A stretch of DNA of 64,000 nucleotides from assembly GCA_964444665.1 (NCBI GenBank), contig CAYUIE010000009.1, forward strand, positions 62,001 through 126,000, given 5' to 3'. This stretch comes from CAYZTY01 sp964444665. GTDB taxonomy: Bacteria > Planctomycetota > Phycisphaerae > Sedimentisphaerales > CAYZTY01. Of the stretch, positions 51,920 to 60,898 are shown piece by piece; position 1 is the stretch's first letter, and each line of letters opens with the position of its first letter. The notes below the pieces were generated by a model. The model was not told the origin of the DNA. It did no database searches and was given only the letters and a program-made list of their open reading frames with translations. Both the position numbers and the translations under genes were made by a program.

Positions 51920-53020
51920 CTATTGATAGAAGCTTCCTATTTGCTCAGCAACATATTCAATTTGGCTTTCTGTCAGTTCGGGGTAGATGGGAATAGAAAT
52001 TACTTCTTTGGACAGCTTCTCACTTACGGGAAAATCCCCCTCGCTGTAACCGAGAAAACTGAAACACTTCTGCAGATGTAGCGGAACCGGGTAGTAAATC
52101 ATCGAGCCTACTCCGTGCTCCTTCAAATACTTCTGCAAATCGTCTCTGCGCGGCGCACGGATTGTGTACTGATGATATGTGCTGGCGTTGTTTGCTTCTA
52201 TCTTTGGCGTCTTTACCGGCAAATTCGCCAGCAGCTTATCATAAAGCGCCGCGTAACCTCTTCGCTTCTCGTTCCATTGATTGAGATATTTGAGTTTTAC
52301 CGTTAAAACCGCTCCCTGGATTCCATCGAGACGGAAGTTGCCTCCGATTGTTTCGTAAGAATACCGCGTATTCTGTCCGTGGTTACGAAGGGTCTTGATT
52401 TTTTCTGCTGTTGCTTTACTGTTTGTAGTTACCAGGCCGCCGTCACCAAATGCGTTAAGGTTTTTCGTCGGGTAAAAGGAAAAACAGCCGCAGTCGCCGA
52501 AATTGCCGCTTTTGAGTCCGTCCTGTGTAGCTCCTATTGCCTGTGCCGCATCTTCGATAACAGCAAGCCCGTGTTTTTGGCCGATTTTCGTGATAGGCTC
52601 CATTTGGGCAAGCTGGCCGTATAAATGCACAGGTATGATGGCCCTGGTCTTTTCGTTTATTTTTTCTTCGATAAGACTGGCGTTAATGTTGTAAGACTCA
52701 GCTGATACATCCACAAAGACCGGCTTTGCTCCTAACCTGGCGATAGCACCGGCCGTTGAGAAGAAGGTGAAAGGCGTGGTTATAACCTCATCTCCTGGTT
52801 TTATCTCTAATGCCATTAGGCAAACGAGCAGGGCGTCTGAGCCGCTTGAAACGCCGATTGCAAACTTACTATTGCAGTAGGATGCGATTTTTTCCTCGAA
52901 TTGGGCAACCGCCGGCCCGAGACAGAACATCTGGCTTTCACATACCTCGGTTATGGCCTGTATAATTTCATCCTTAATGGTTGCATATTGAGCCTTCAAA
53001 TCTAAAAAGGGAACTTCCAT
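51920..53020 (-). CDS. DegT/DnrJ/EryC1/StrS aminotransferase (WbpE-like)
   Basis: PLP-dependent sugar aminotransferase, 366 residues. It starts MEVPFLDLKAQYATIKDEI. The phosphate-binding region is GVSSGSDALLVCLMAL, the Asp contacting PLP lies in AVIEDAAQAIGA, and the Schiff-base Lys in CFSFYPTKNLNAFGDGG. Its closest match by memory is WbpE, which aminates UDP-3-keto-GlcNAc-uronate, consistent with the dehydrogenase 50 bases upstream. The oxidoreductase (WbpB) and acetyltransferase (WbpD) of that route are not in the window. Confidence 0.9.
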   Translation of the reverse strand: MEVPFLDLKAQYATIKDEIIQAITEVCESQMFCLGPAVAQFEEKIASYCNSKFAIGVSSGSDALLVCLMALEIKPGDEVITTPFTFFSTAGAIARLGAKPVFVDVSAESYNINASLIEEKINEKTRAIIPVHLYGQLAQMEPITKIGQKHGLAVIEDAAQAIGATQDGLKSGNFGDCGCFSFYPTKNLNAFGDGGLVTTNSKATAEKIKTLRNHGQNTRYSYETIGGNFRLDGIQGAVLTVKLKYLNQWNEKRRGYAALYDKLLANLPVKTPKIEANNASTYHQYTIRAPRRDDLQKYLKEHGVGSMIYYPVPLHLQKCFSFLGYSEGDFPVSEKLSKEVISIPIYPELTESQIEYVAEQIGSFYQ

Positions 53021-53070
53021 TAATCAACCTTCCAACAAATGTTATTCGCATTCGTTCTGCGAGATACGAA

Positions 53071-54384
53071 TTATGCCTTTACAATCTTTCTTCTGCCGCT
53101 GCGTACTTTTGCAGTAGCATTTCGCGTGTCGACCACAAGTTGCGAGTTCCTGACTATCCAGTCATAATCATAGCTGCTGTGGTCCGTTGAAATCACAGCG
53201 GCGTCGTAATTCGAGAGCATTTTTGCCGAAAGTCTTTTACTTCGCATTTGTAGATTGTGCTCTCGCTGCCTGTGAGTCCGATTGATATAAGGGTCGTTGT
53301 AATCGACTTTGGCACCTCTTTCCTTTAGCAATTCTATCAGTTCAATCGAAGGCGACTCGCGAACGTCGTCAATATCTTTCTTGTATGCCAGTCCCAGGAT
53401 AAGCACTCTTGAGTCTTTAAGGCTTTTACCGTGTTGATTCAGTGCCTCCATTGTTTTTAAGACCACATAATGTGGCATTTGCGTATTTATTTCTCCTGCC
53501 AGCTCGATAAAGCGGGTCGGCATATTATACTGACGCGCTTTCCACGTCAGGTAAAACGGGTCGATCGGTATGCAGTGGCCGCCCAGGCCCGGGCCGGGAT
53601 AAAAAGGCTGATAGCCGAATGGCTTCGTGCTTGCCGCCCCGATTACCTCCCAGACGTCGATGCCCATTTTGTCGAACAGCATCTTCAGCTCATTGACCAT
53701 TGCTATATTCACACAACGGTAAACGTTCTCGACTATCTTGGCCGCCTCCGCTGCTTCACAGCTTGAGACGGCAACTACATCTACAATCACCGCCTTATAG
53801 AGAGCGCAGGCCCTGTTTAGACATTTATTCGTAAATCCTCCAACTATCTTCGGAATGCTTTTGGTTCTGTATTCCTTATTGCCCGGGTCCTCGCGCTCCG
53901 GCGAATACGCCACGTGAAAATCCTTACCCGCTTTTAAACCGCTTTGTTCCAGAATCGGAACCATCACTTCCCGCGTCGTACCGGGATAGCTCGTGCTTTC
54001 CAGAACCACTAATTGTCCCTTGCGAAGATGTTTGGCGATTATCTCGCAGCTTTTGACGACAAACTGCATATCCGGCTCACGGTGTTTTGTCAGCGGTGTC
54101 GGCACACAGATAAGTACGGCATCGACCTTCTTCACTTCTCCCATCTGTTTGGTTGCCCTGAACAGGCCTTTCTTTAAGAGTGTTTTTATCTCTGAAGCCG
54201 GGACTCCTTTTATAATGCTTCGGCCGGTGTTCAGGGCCCGCACCTTTGCTTCATCAATATCAAAGCCCACAACCCTGATACCTGTACCGGCAAATTCCCT
54301 GGCCAGTGGTAAACCCACATAACCCAGCCCCAGGATACCTACTGTTACTTTTTTGTCTCTGATTCTTTCATCCCATTTATTCAC
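53071..54384 (-). CDS. UDP-N-acetylglucosamine 6-dehydrogenase (WbpA-like)
   Basis: Nucleotide-sugar dehydrogenase of 437 residues. The NAD loop is VGILGLGYVGLPLAREFAG. Other regions: STSYPGTTREVM, YSPEREDPGN, and the catalytic Cys in PGPGLGGHCIPIDPFYLTWK. A C-terminal UDP-binding domain has LGLAYKKDIDDVRESPS. The PGPGLGGHCIPIDP form is that of the WbpA/UDP-GlcNAc branch rather than Ugd. It is the first gene of the leftward operon with a leader of about 235 bases. Confidence 0.92.
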   Translation of the reverse strand: MNKWDERIRDKKVTVGILGLGYVGLPLAREFAGTGIRVVGFDIDEAKVRALNTGRSIIKGVPASEIKTLLKKGLFRATKQMGEVKKVDAVLICVPTPLTKHREPDMQFVVKSCEIIAKHLRKGQLVVLESTSYPGTTREVMVPILEQSGLKAGKDFHVAYSPEREDPGNKEYRTKSIPKIVGGFTNKCLNRACALYKAVIVDVVAVSSCEAAEAAKIVENVYRCVNIAMVNELKMLFDKMGIDVWEVIGAASTKPFGYQPFYPGPGLGGHCIPIDPFYLTWKARQYNMPTRFIELAGEINTQMPHYVVLKTMEALNQHGKSLKDSRVLILGLAYKKDIDDVRESPSIELIELLKERGAKVDYNDPYINRTHRQREHNLQMRSKRLSAKMLSNYDAAVISTDHSSYDYDWIVRNSQLVVDTRNATAKVRSGRRKIVKA

Positions 54385-54457
54385 TGGTTATACCCTAAAA
54401 AACTTAACACTCTCTTTGTTACAAAGCCGTTGTAAAGTTAATTCAGTTGGGTGGCAG

Positions 54458-54478
54458 CCTCATCCCTGAGGGATGGGG
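54458..54478 (-). promoter_or_regulatory. Stable 9-bp hairpin in the polysaccharide operon leader
   Basis: CATCCC (54461-54466), TGA, GGGATG (54470-54475) is a perfect palindrome, extended to nine pairs with 54458-54460 and 54476-54478 (one G-U). No T run follows on either strand, so it is not a terminator. It is about 75 bases before the first start codon on the minus strand. Confidence 0.55.
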
Positions 54479-54627
54479 AATGCCAATTATTTTTTGTTTG
54501 TCCGATAATTCCTTCTCTCATTATTTATTTCCCTTCAGGTTTTATAAGCTTCATTTGTAAGCAATAATTTTTGAAAAATGACCCTCGATAATGGCCGATT
54601 ATTAAATCAAAGCCAATCCGGCTGTTT

Positions 54628-54655
54628 AGTTTAAGTATTTAGGTTGAATTGTCAA
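54628..54655 (-). promoter_or_regulatory. Promoter of the WbpA-like operon
   Basis: On the minus strand a perfect TTGACA (54655-54650), a 16-bp spacer, and TAAACT (54633-54628; four of six). The predicted leader is about 235 bases, unusually long for this window. Confidence 0.5.
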
Positions 54656-54779
54656 CATATATGCCCGGAGCCTTTCGGCTGTTTGCCGCGTTGACTAAGG
54701 GCTGTTTTTACTGGAAAAATTTGCTTAAGTGTGTTAAACTTGCAGTTTCGTTAATGTTTTTTATTGCTTGGGAAACAGT

Positions 54780-55781
54780 ATGACTAGGCGAAGCTCTCGG
54801 CCAACCGAAAATCTCAATGTCCTTTTCACCTGCATCGGCAGGCGGGTCTCGTTGTTGAAGTGCTTTCGCAAAGCGGCAAAGCAAATCAGAGTCAATGCAA
54901 CGTTTATAGGTTCAGACCTCAGCCGGCTCACCTCGGCCTTGAATCTATGCGATAAAGCTTTTCTCGTAAAGCCGACTCAGCATCGTGATTACATCAAAGA
55001 CCTGCTCCGAATCGTAAGCGCAAATTGTGTTGATTTGCTTATCCCTACCGTCGATTTGGACCTGAAGGCCCTCGCACAAAACAAACAGAAATTTGCCAAC
55101 CACGGCTGCTACGTCTTGGTTTCGAGCCCCGATGTTATTGAAATCTGTCAGGATAAGAGAAAGACCTTTCGCTTTCTTCTCAAAAACGGTTTTGATACCC
55201 CACTGACTATGGGGCTTCGTAACGCTATGACCGACAAAAAGCTGAACTTCCCGTGTTTTCTCAAACCCTGGGATGGCTCTGCCAGCAGGGGTAATGCCGT
55301 GGTTAAAAATCGAAAAGACCTGCAGTTTTACTCGAAAAAAGTTCCCAACTGCATCGTCCAGGAATTCATCTGTGGTACGGAATATACCTGTGATGTCTTT
55401 GTTGACTTCGAGATGAGAGCCCGATGCGTTGTTCCCAGAAAACGAATCGAGGTACGAGGTGGAGAGGTTAGCAAGGGACAGGTTGTAAAAAATCCCCGTA
55501 TTATGGCGCAGGCTGCGAAGCTCGTTGAGTTGCTTGGTGCCGGTCCCGGCGTCATAACTTTGCAATTGTTTGTTGATAGACGACGAAAAATTAAATTCAT
55601 AGAAATAAATCCGAGGTTCGGCGGGGGTGTGCCGCTTTCAATAAAAGCGGGTGCAAACTTCCCGAAGTGGATTCTTCAGCAGTTACTTGGCAGGAAAACG
55701 AATATCGAGTTTGATGGCTTTACTGATGGCTTGCTTATGCTGCGTTACGATGGTGAAGTCTGGATTAGAGACTCTAAGTAA
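54780..55781 (+). CDS. ATP-grasp family ligase
   Basis: A 333-residue ATP-grasp protein. The N-terminal Rossmann-like domain has VLFTCIGRRVSLLKCFRKAA. The ATP-binding region follows KTFRFLLKNGFDTP with FLKPWDGSASRGNAVV (Lys and Gly loop) and IVQEFICGTEYTCDVF. The metal site is in FIEINPRFGGGVPLSIKAG. This arrangement matches PylC/carbamoyl-phosphate-synthase-like ATP-grasp proteins common in polysaccharide clusters. The ATG at 54780 has GGGA six bases upstream; a TTG at 54768 is less likely. The substrate (an acid plus an amine) is unknown. Confidence 0.87.
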   Translation: MTRRSSRPTENLNVLFTCIGRRVSLLKCFRKAAKQIRVNATFIGSDLSRLTSALNLCDKAFLVKPTQHRDYIKDLLRIVSANCVDLLIPTVDLDLKALAQNKQKFANHGCYVLVSSPDVIEICQDKRKTFRFLLKNGFDTPLTMGLRNAMTDKKLNFPCFLKPWDGSASRGNAVVKNRKDLQFYSKKVPNCIVQEFICGTEYTCDVFVDFEMRARCVVPRKRIEVRGGEVSKGQVVKNPRIMAQAAKLVELLGAGPGVITLQLFVDRRRKIKFIEINPRFGGGVPLSIKAGANFPKWILQQLLGRKTNIEFDGFTDGLLMLRYDGEVWIRDSK

Positions 55782-55794
55782 TTAGGATGAAGCA

Positions 55795-56955
55795 ATGTTT
55801 TTTGAAAAGCTGATAGGCCCGAACCGACCGATAAGCTGGGTATTGCACTTCTGGCCTGTCCTGGTTACCTCCTTTATTTGTACTCTTGCAGCTACCTACC
55901 TGTGCAAGATGATTGCTGTGAAGTTCGGAATTGTTGACAAACCTGACGAACTGGTCAAGACTCACAAGGAGCCTATCGCATATCTCGGCGGCGTCGGTAT
56001 GCTCATAGGCTTCACAGTGGGCCTTCTGGTCGGAATCTATTCTTTCTGTCAGGGGCTGCATTTCCCTTTTATTTTCAGGTTATTGTTAGGTGTATTGGCG
56101 GGCGCGGCAATCGCCTGTTTCATTGGTTTGATGGATGATATTTTTGATATGAAGCCTCTCTATAAAATTGCCGGCCAGACTATCGCTGCGCTTGTGCTTC
56201 TTTTCGTAGGTATCAAGCCTTCACTTTATGCAATTACAGCATTATTTGGCCTCAATATGTCTGCCACTCTTGAGACCGCTTTGGGAATTCCCATTGTGAT
56301 ATTCTTTGTCCTTGGAGCGACCAATTCCTTGAATCTCTTGGATGGACTTGACGGCCTGTGTGCGGGTGTTACCGCTATTATCACCGTCACGATGTTGCTG
56401 CTTGCTGTTCATCTGGCGACCTGGGGCTTCAGTGATATCGGCGACCCCGTCAGGATTATTATTTGTCTGGCGCTCGTCGGCGGCGTCTGTGGTTTTTTGC
56501 CTTTCAATCGCTATCCTGCGAAAATCTTTATGGGAGATGCCGGTAGTATGCTTCTTGGTTTTACCGTTGCCGCTTTGATGATTCTTTTTGCCGAAAAAAC
56601 GCCTAGGTGGTGGATGGCTTCGATAGTTGTTTTTGGGCTGCCGATTCTCGACACCGCCGTGGCACTTGTCAGAAGATTTCTGAATAAAAGGTCGCTCTTT
56701 GTCTCCGACCGCGGCCATATTTACGACCAGATGATAGATAGAGGCATTCAGCTTAAAAGAACGGTGGCCATCTCATATTTGCTCGCTGGACTATATGCCG
56801 CAATAGGTCTTGTTATGAGCCAGATAAGAACGAGATATGCCGCTGTTGTGTATTTTCTCGTTTTCTTTATCTCGGCCGTTGTCGTTTGGAAAAAAGGCTT
56901 TCTGAAAATGGAAGGCCTCCGCGGTGCAATCCGAAATCCAAATCCGGCTGGCTAA
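55795..56955 (+). CDS. MraY/WecA-family undecaprenyl-phosphate sugar-1-phosphate transferase
   Basis: Polytopic membrane enzyme, 386 residues with about eleven helices, that starts glycan synthesis by placing a sugar-phosphate on undecaprenyl phosphate. Motifs: DKPDELVKTHKEPIAYLGG, IGLMDDIFDMKP (Mg-binding Asp pair), NSLNLLDGLDGLCAG, KIFMGDAGSMLLGF. The usual H-I-H-H loop reads SDRGHIYDQMIDRG, a variant with Tyr-Asp in place of the second and third His. It starts 13 bases after the ATP-grasp gene. Confidence 0.9.
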   Translation: MFFEKLIGPNRPISWVLHFWPVLVTSFICTLAATYLCKMIAVKFGIVDKPDELVKTHKEPIAYLGGVGMLIGFTVGLLVGIYSFCQGLHFPFIFRLLLGVLAGAAIACFIGLMDDIFDMKPLYKIAGQTIAALVLLFVGIKPSLYAITALFGLNMSATLETALGIPIVIFFVLGATNSLNLLDGLDGLCAGVTAIITVTMLLLAVHLATWGFSDIGDPVRIIICLALVGGVCGFLPFNRYPAKIFMGDAGSMLLGFTVAALMILFAEKTPRWWMASIVVFGLPILDTAVALVRRFLNKRSLFVSDRGHIYDQMIDRGIQLKRTVAISYLLAGLYAAIGLVMSQIRTRYAAVVYFLVFFISAVVVWKKGFLKMEGLRGAIRNPNPAG

Positions 56956-57042
56956 GGGTTTATCCCGGTGGTTCCCATTAGCAATGTTATTATTTGACAA
57001 TCTGAATATCTCGCCCAACTGAACATTGTCCGGCCGGTTTTG

Positions 57043-57070
57043 TTGACGAATTGCCGGCTCCCCGTATAAT
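57043..57070 (+). promoter_or_regulatory. Promoter of the ABC transporter genes
   Basis: TTGACG (57043-57048), a 16-bp spacer and a perfect TATAAT (57065-57070). The start codon at 57096 or 57108 is only 20-30 bases past the predicted transcription start. Confidence 0.72.
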
Positions 57071-57095
57071 AGGACAGCAGCCGTTATTATTCTGA

Positions 57096-58019
57096 ATGTT
57101 TGAAATTATGAATGCTTTAGTTCTGGATAATGTAAGTAAATCCTTTGGCGAACTGCGTGCTGTTGACAGCTTAAGTGTGCAGGTTCCCACTGCAAGCGTG
57201 TACGGTTTTCTTGGGCCCAACGGCGCCGGAAAGACCACGACCCTTCGAATGATTATAAGTATTATTAAACCTGATAGCGGCGGCATCAGCATATTTGGGA
57301 ATGGTTCGATTGAGCAGGTCAGGGCTCGGATTGGCTATATGCCTGAGGAACGCGGCCTTTATCGCAAGATGACGGCCAGGAAAATTTTGGCATATTTTGG
57401 CGCAATCAAGGGCCTGACCGTTGACCAGATTGCCCAACAGGTGCCGAAGTGGCTGGATCGTGTTGAGCTTGGCGATTGGGCCGACAAAAAGGTCGAAGAG
57501 CTCTCAAGAGGAATGCATCAAAAGCTGCAATTCGCGGTTACGGTAATAAACGAGCCCGAGCTTTTGATTCTTGATGAGCCGTTCTCAGGGCTCGACCCTT
57601 TGAATCAGGAATTACTCAAAAGCATCATTGACCGGATGCGCGACGAGGGAAAAACCGTTATCTTTTCCACCCACGTGATGCACGAGGCTGAGAAGCTTTG
57701 TGATTCCATTCTCCTGATAAACAAGGGCAAAGTTATCCTTGATGGCGAGTTGAACCGGATTCGCTCGCAGCAAAGCTCCGATGTGGTCAGTGTCGAGCTT
57801 GAAGGTGATACAACTTTTATAGAGACACTTCCAATGGTAACAAAAGTTCAATTGCACGGAAGCAGGCTGGAGATAAACCTTTCGAGGGATAGCGAATCCC
57901 AGCAGTTACTGAAGGCTCTGGTGGACCGGGTGCGCGTACGGGCCTTTGAGATAAAAGTGCCTTCACTGCATGAAATCTTTGTGAATCTGGTTGGAGCGAG
58001 CAATGTCGAAGATTCTTAA
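57096..58019 (+). CDS. ABC transporter ATP-binding protein (NatA-like)
   Basis: A 307-residue ATPase. Walker A is GPNGAGKTTTLRM, the Q-loop region is GYMPEERGLYRKMTARK, the signature is VEELSRGMHQKLQFA, Walker B is LLILDEPFSGLDP and the H loop is IFSTHVMHEAE. A C-terminal domain of about 90 residues follows, as in NatA/DUF4162 exporters. Two in-frame ATGs (57096 and 57108) have no clear ribosome site. It overlaps the permease gene, so the pair form one exporter; the cargo is unknown. Confidence 0.93.
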   Translation: MFEIMNALVLDNVSKSFGELRAVDSLSVQVPTASVYGFLGPNGAGKTTTLRMIISIIKPDSGGISIFGNGSIEQVRARIGYMPEERGLYRKMTARKILAYFGAIKGLTVDQIAQQVPKWLDRVELGDWADKKVEELSRGMHQKLQFAVTVINEPELLILDEPFSGLDPLNQELLKSIIDRMRDEGKTVIFSTHVMHEAEKLCDSILLINKGKVILDGELNRIRSQQSSDVVSVELEGDTTFIETLPMVTKVQLHGSRLEINLSRDSESQQLLKALVDRVRVRAFEIKVPSLHEIFVNLVGASNVEDS

Positions 58020-59274
58020 AATTGCTCAGCGCGAATATGTTGAAACCGTCAAAACCAAGACGTTTCTTATTGGCTTGTTGTTGGCACCGGCCATAACCGT
58101 CGGCATAATCTTCTTTGCACACTTGGTCTCGCGCAGTGAAGGCGGCCCGCGTCCTCCTGTTAAAGTCGCTGTAACCGACCTCTCGACTGAACTCTCAGGT
58201 CAGATAGAAAGGGGTTTTGAAAAACACAATGACTCACACCCGAATCGACAAATTCTGTTTCAGGCATTGGAGGATAGCCAAAACCAGGCAGCGGTACAGG
58301 AGCGGGGCAAAGCCGGCGTGCGTTCAGGTAAAATAGATGCGTATGTTGTTATTGATAAGGACATTCTCGATGGGCCCGGCAAGGTGTATTTTTATACACA
58401 CAAGCCAAAGCCGGCTAATCTTGATGCGTTCTGGACCCTCGAGAGGATTATCAACGGTCTTGTCGTAGACCAGCGATGCAGGTTAAAAAACCTCTCACCG
58501 GAATTGCTCGCTGAGATTCGTAGTGTACCAATCGAACGTGTTGAAATCGGCTCCGGCAAAGACGAGCAGCGATTGCAAAGCCAGACCGAGAGGATGACAG
58601 GGATGATGGTTCCATTTTTCTTTATGTTCTTGATATATATGGGAATTATGGGTATCGGTCAGCAAATGCTGAGCAGTGTAATCGAGGAGAAAAATTCCAG
58701 GATTATTGAAATGCTGCTCTCAGCCGTAACGCCCTTCCAACTTATGGCTGGTAAGATTCTCGGATTGGCTGGAATCGGTTTGACCGTTGTAAGTTTGTGG
58801 GCTGTCACGGCCTATGGCGCCGCTCTCTGGCAGGGCCTCGGTATAGAAATTACCGGCGGGTTGCTGTTTTATTTTCTTCTTTATTACGTACTTGGTTTCT
58901 TATTATTTAGTTCGATACTGGCCGGAGTAGGCTCGGTTTGTAACACTCTAAAAGAAAGTCAAAATCTGATGATGCCCATTGTGTTGGTCTTTGTAGTTCC
59001 GCTGATATCCTGGTATCAACTCGTTCAAAGTCCCAATGGGCTTTTTGCAAGAGTGCTCTCGTTCATACCGCCCGTAACACCGTTGGTTATGATTCTGCGG
59101 ATTTCCGCCGGTTCTGGTGTTTGGGGCCTTGAGATTCTCGCCTCGATAGTATTATTGCTCGCAGCGTTACTTGTAACAATGTGGCTGGCGGCCAGGATTT
59201 TTCGAACCGGAATCTTAATGTATGGAAAACGCCCCTCTATTCGTGAAATCTTCCGCTGGTTAAGGCAGAGTTAA
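58003..59274 (+). CDS. ABC transporter permease (NatB-like)
   Basis: A 423-residue permease partner. The ATG at 58003 has GGAG upstream and overlaps the ATPase gene by 17 bases. It starts MSKILKIAQREYVETVKTKT. A first helix is followed by a large periplasmic domain (about residues 45-195). Then come about five helices, including QQMLSSVIEEKNSRIIEMLLSA, the coupling segment typical of ABC-2 permeases of the NatB type. Confidence 0.9.
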   Translation: MSKILKIAQREYVETVKTKTFLIGLLLAPAITVGIIFFAHLVSRSEGGPRPPVKVAVTDLSTELSGQIERGFEKHNDSHPNRQILFQALEDSQNQAAVQERGKAGVRSGKIDAYVVIDKDILDGPGKVYFYTHKPKPANLDAFWTLERIINGLVVDQRCRLKNLSPELLAEIRSVPIERVEIGSGKDEQRLQSQTERMTGMMVPFFFMFLIYMGIMGIGQQMLSSVIEEKNSRIIEMLLSAVTPFQLMAGKILGLAGIGLTVVSLWAVTAYGAALWQGLGIEITGGLLFYFLLYYVLGFLLFSSILAGVGSVCNTLKESQNLMMPIVLVFVVPLISWYQLVQSPNGLFARVLSFIPPVTPLVMILRISAGSGVWGLEILASIVLLLAALLVTMWLAARIFRTGILMYGKRPSIREIFRWLRQS

Positions 59275-59309
59275 ATCCTTCTATTCCCTGCCGGACCGCC
59301 CATTACAAA

Positions 59310-60257
59310 CTATAAACTAACTACAAGATATTCCGTATCTGCGTCAAACTTCATAACCCCACCGAATTCCGCCGGGATAAGTATTGTATCACCTTTGTTA
59401 AATTCTACCTTTCCACTCTCAGCCCCGATTATTGCCCCTTGCCCTGTAAGAATTATTAACACCCTCATTGTGCCTTGCGAAAGGTTTACCTTGCTGTTTT
59501 TCTCTTGCTGCTGTTTATCGACCTTGAAATACTTGCACTCAACTAATCTGCCCGTCGTTGTTACCGGAGTCTCATCTTCTAAAATCTCGAAATGAATACT
59601 TTCTAAGGCTTCTTTGATATGAAGTGGCCGACTCTGGCCCTTATCGTCCACTCTGTTCCAGTCGAAAACCCGGAACGTTGTGTCCGATGGCGTTTGTATT
59701 TCAGCCGCCAAAATTCCCGGCCCCATACTATGTACAGTTCCCGCCGGTAAAAAATGACACTCCCCGGCCCTCACCTCTACCTTGGCTAATAGCTCCGCAA
59801 CCGTGCCGTTATTTATCGCCTCGGCAAATGCGTCCTTAGTTGTTCCTTTTTTCAATCCTTTGTAGATTATAGCGCCCGGCTCGGCGCTTATAATGTACCA
59901 GCACTCGGTTTTCAAATCGCCTTTGCCAAGTCTCTTGCAGGCTTCAGCGTCCGGGTGCACCTGAACGCTTAAAATGTCCTGCGCATCGAGAAATTTAATC
60001 AGCAGCGGGAACGGCCCCACGTAATCATCCCGTCCCATTATCTCTTTACCATATCTACTCAGTGCCTCTGCAAGCGTCTGGCCTGTTAATGGGCCGTTTT
60101 TGATTACAGACTTTGCCTCCGGCAGGTCGGCCAGCTCCCAGCTCTCGGCCGTGCATTTATCCTCAGGCGTTTGCTTGCCGAGAACTTCGCGCAGCTTATG
60201 CCCGCCCCATATATAATGCCTGAATATCGGCTCAAATTTAAGAGGATACATTTTCAT
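59310..60257 (-). CDS. manA: Mannose-6-phosphate isomerase, class I
   Basis: Zinc enzyme interconverting mannose-6-phosphate and fructose-6-phosphate, 315 residues (the short bacterial form). Zinc ligands are visible in SVQVHPD (Gln, His), KTECWYI (Glu) and LPAGTVHSMG (His). The catalytic Arg region is TFRVFDWNRVD. A C-terminal cupin lobe follows. It overlaps the upstream membrane protein gene by 4 bases. It would supply mannose-6-phosphate for nucleotide sugars. Confidence 0.95.
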   Translation of the reverse strand: MKMYPLKFEPIFRHYIWGGHKLREVLGKQTPEDKCTAESWELADLPEAKSVIKNGPLTGQTLAEALSRYGKEIMGRDDYVGPFPLLIKFLDAQDILSVQVHPDAEACKRLGKGDLKTECWYIISAEPGAIIYKGLKKGTTKDAFAEAINNGTVAELLAKVEVRAGECHFLPAGTVHSMGPGILAAEIQTPSDTTFRVFDWNRVDDKGQSRPLHIKEALESIHFEILEDETPVTTTGRLVECKYFKVDKQQQEKNSKVNLSQGTMRVLIILTGQGAIIGAESGKVEFNKGDTILIPAEFGGVMKFDADTEYLVVSL

Positions 60258-60898
60258 AATTGATTCTTCTCGGCTTTGACGAAAAGAAGCGGAAAAACTA
60301 TATCACTGATACAGCACGGCAGCCAAACCGCAATAAATAAAAATATGAGCATTACTAAAGCCGTCGTAAAAGGTATATTACCCTTTGCGGCCATAAGAAT
60401 ATGGAAGGAAGATGCCCACGTGCTCAGCAGAACATGCCCGGCATGTGGAAATTTTGTCTTGGGCCGAAGATACGCAATCAGCACGCCCAATATCGCCGCC
60501 GGTATGACGATATGCCAGCCTTCGATAAAACCTATGTGAGCCGAATGAGCAAAACCTTCACCCTCATGAGCATGAATGTGCATATCCAATAAAACTTCTC
60601 CTGCATAGGGTATTAATGAATCGCTGACCGTGGCAATACCTATCGAACCGAAAAAGCCGACAAGCAGTACCGGCAGGAAACTCGCCTTTTTGTTGTGTAG
60701 TTCGAACATCGAGGCGGTTACTATAGCGCTTAATATCACGTGCCCCGGGTGGAACACGTAAAACAGCCTGTAACTCGTCGACTCACTGATGTTTTTAAAC
60801 ACAAGCATTAGAGCGATACCGGTAAATGCGCCGAAGAAAGTGAACGGCGCATGCGCTTTAAGTTCTGTCGCGATGTGACCCATTTTTTCTTTTAACAT
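60254..60898 (-). CDS. Histidine-rich membrane protein, unknown function
   Basis: A 214-residue protein with about five hydrophobic helices. His residues cluster in a loop, DMHIHAHEGEGFAHSAHIGF, and others lie in or near helices (FHPGHVILS, PHAGHVLLSTWASSFH). The pattern would suit metal binding or transport, but I do not recognise the family. It starts the two-gene unit with manA (ATGA-type 4-base overlap). Confidence 0.72.
   Translation of the reverse strand: MLKEKMGHIATELKAHAPFTFFGAFTGIALMLVFKNISESTSYRLFYVFHPGHVILSAIVTASMFELHNKKASFLPVLLVGFFGSIGIATVSDSLIPYAGEVLLDMHIHAHEGEGFAHSAHIGFIEGWHIVIPAAILGVLIAYLRPKTKFPHAGHVLLSTWASSFHILMAAKGNIPFTTALVMLIFLFIAVWLPCCISDIVFPLLFVKAEKNQL

Larger units (their letters stand above)
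54385..54779. other. 395-base divergent intergenic region with leader hairpin
   Basis: Between the WbpA-like gene (-) and the ATP-grasp gene (+). It contains a minus-strand promoter (54628-54655) and a hairpin (54458-54478) inside the resulting leader. No ORF or tRNA is evident. I see no strong plus-strand promoter for the ATP-grasp gene. Confidence 0.6.
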
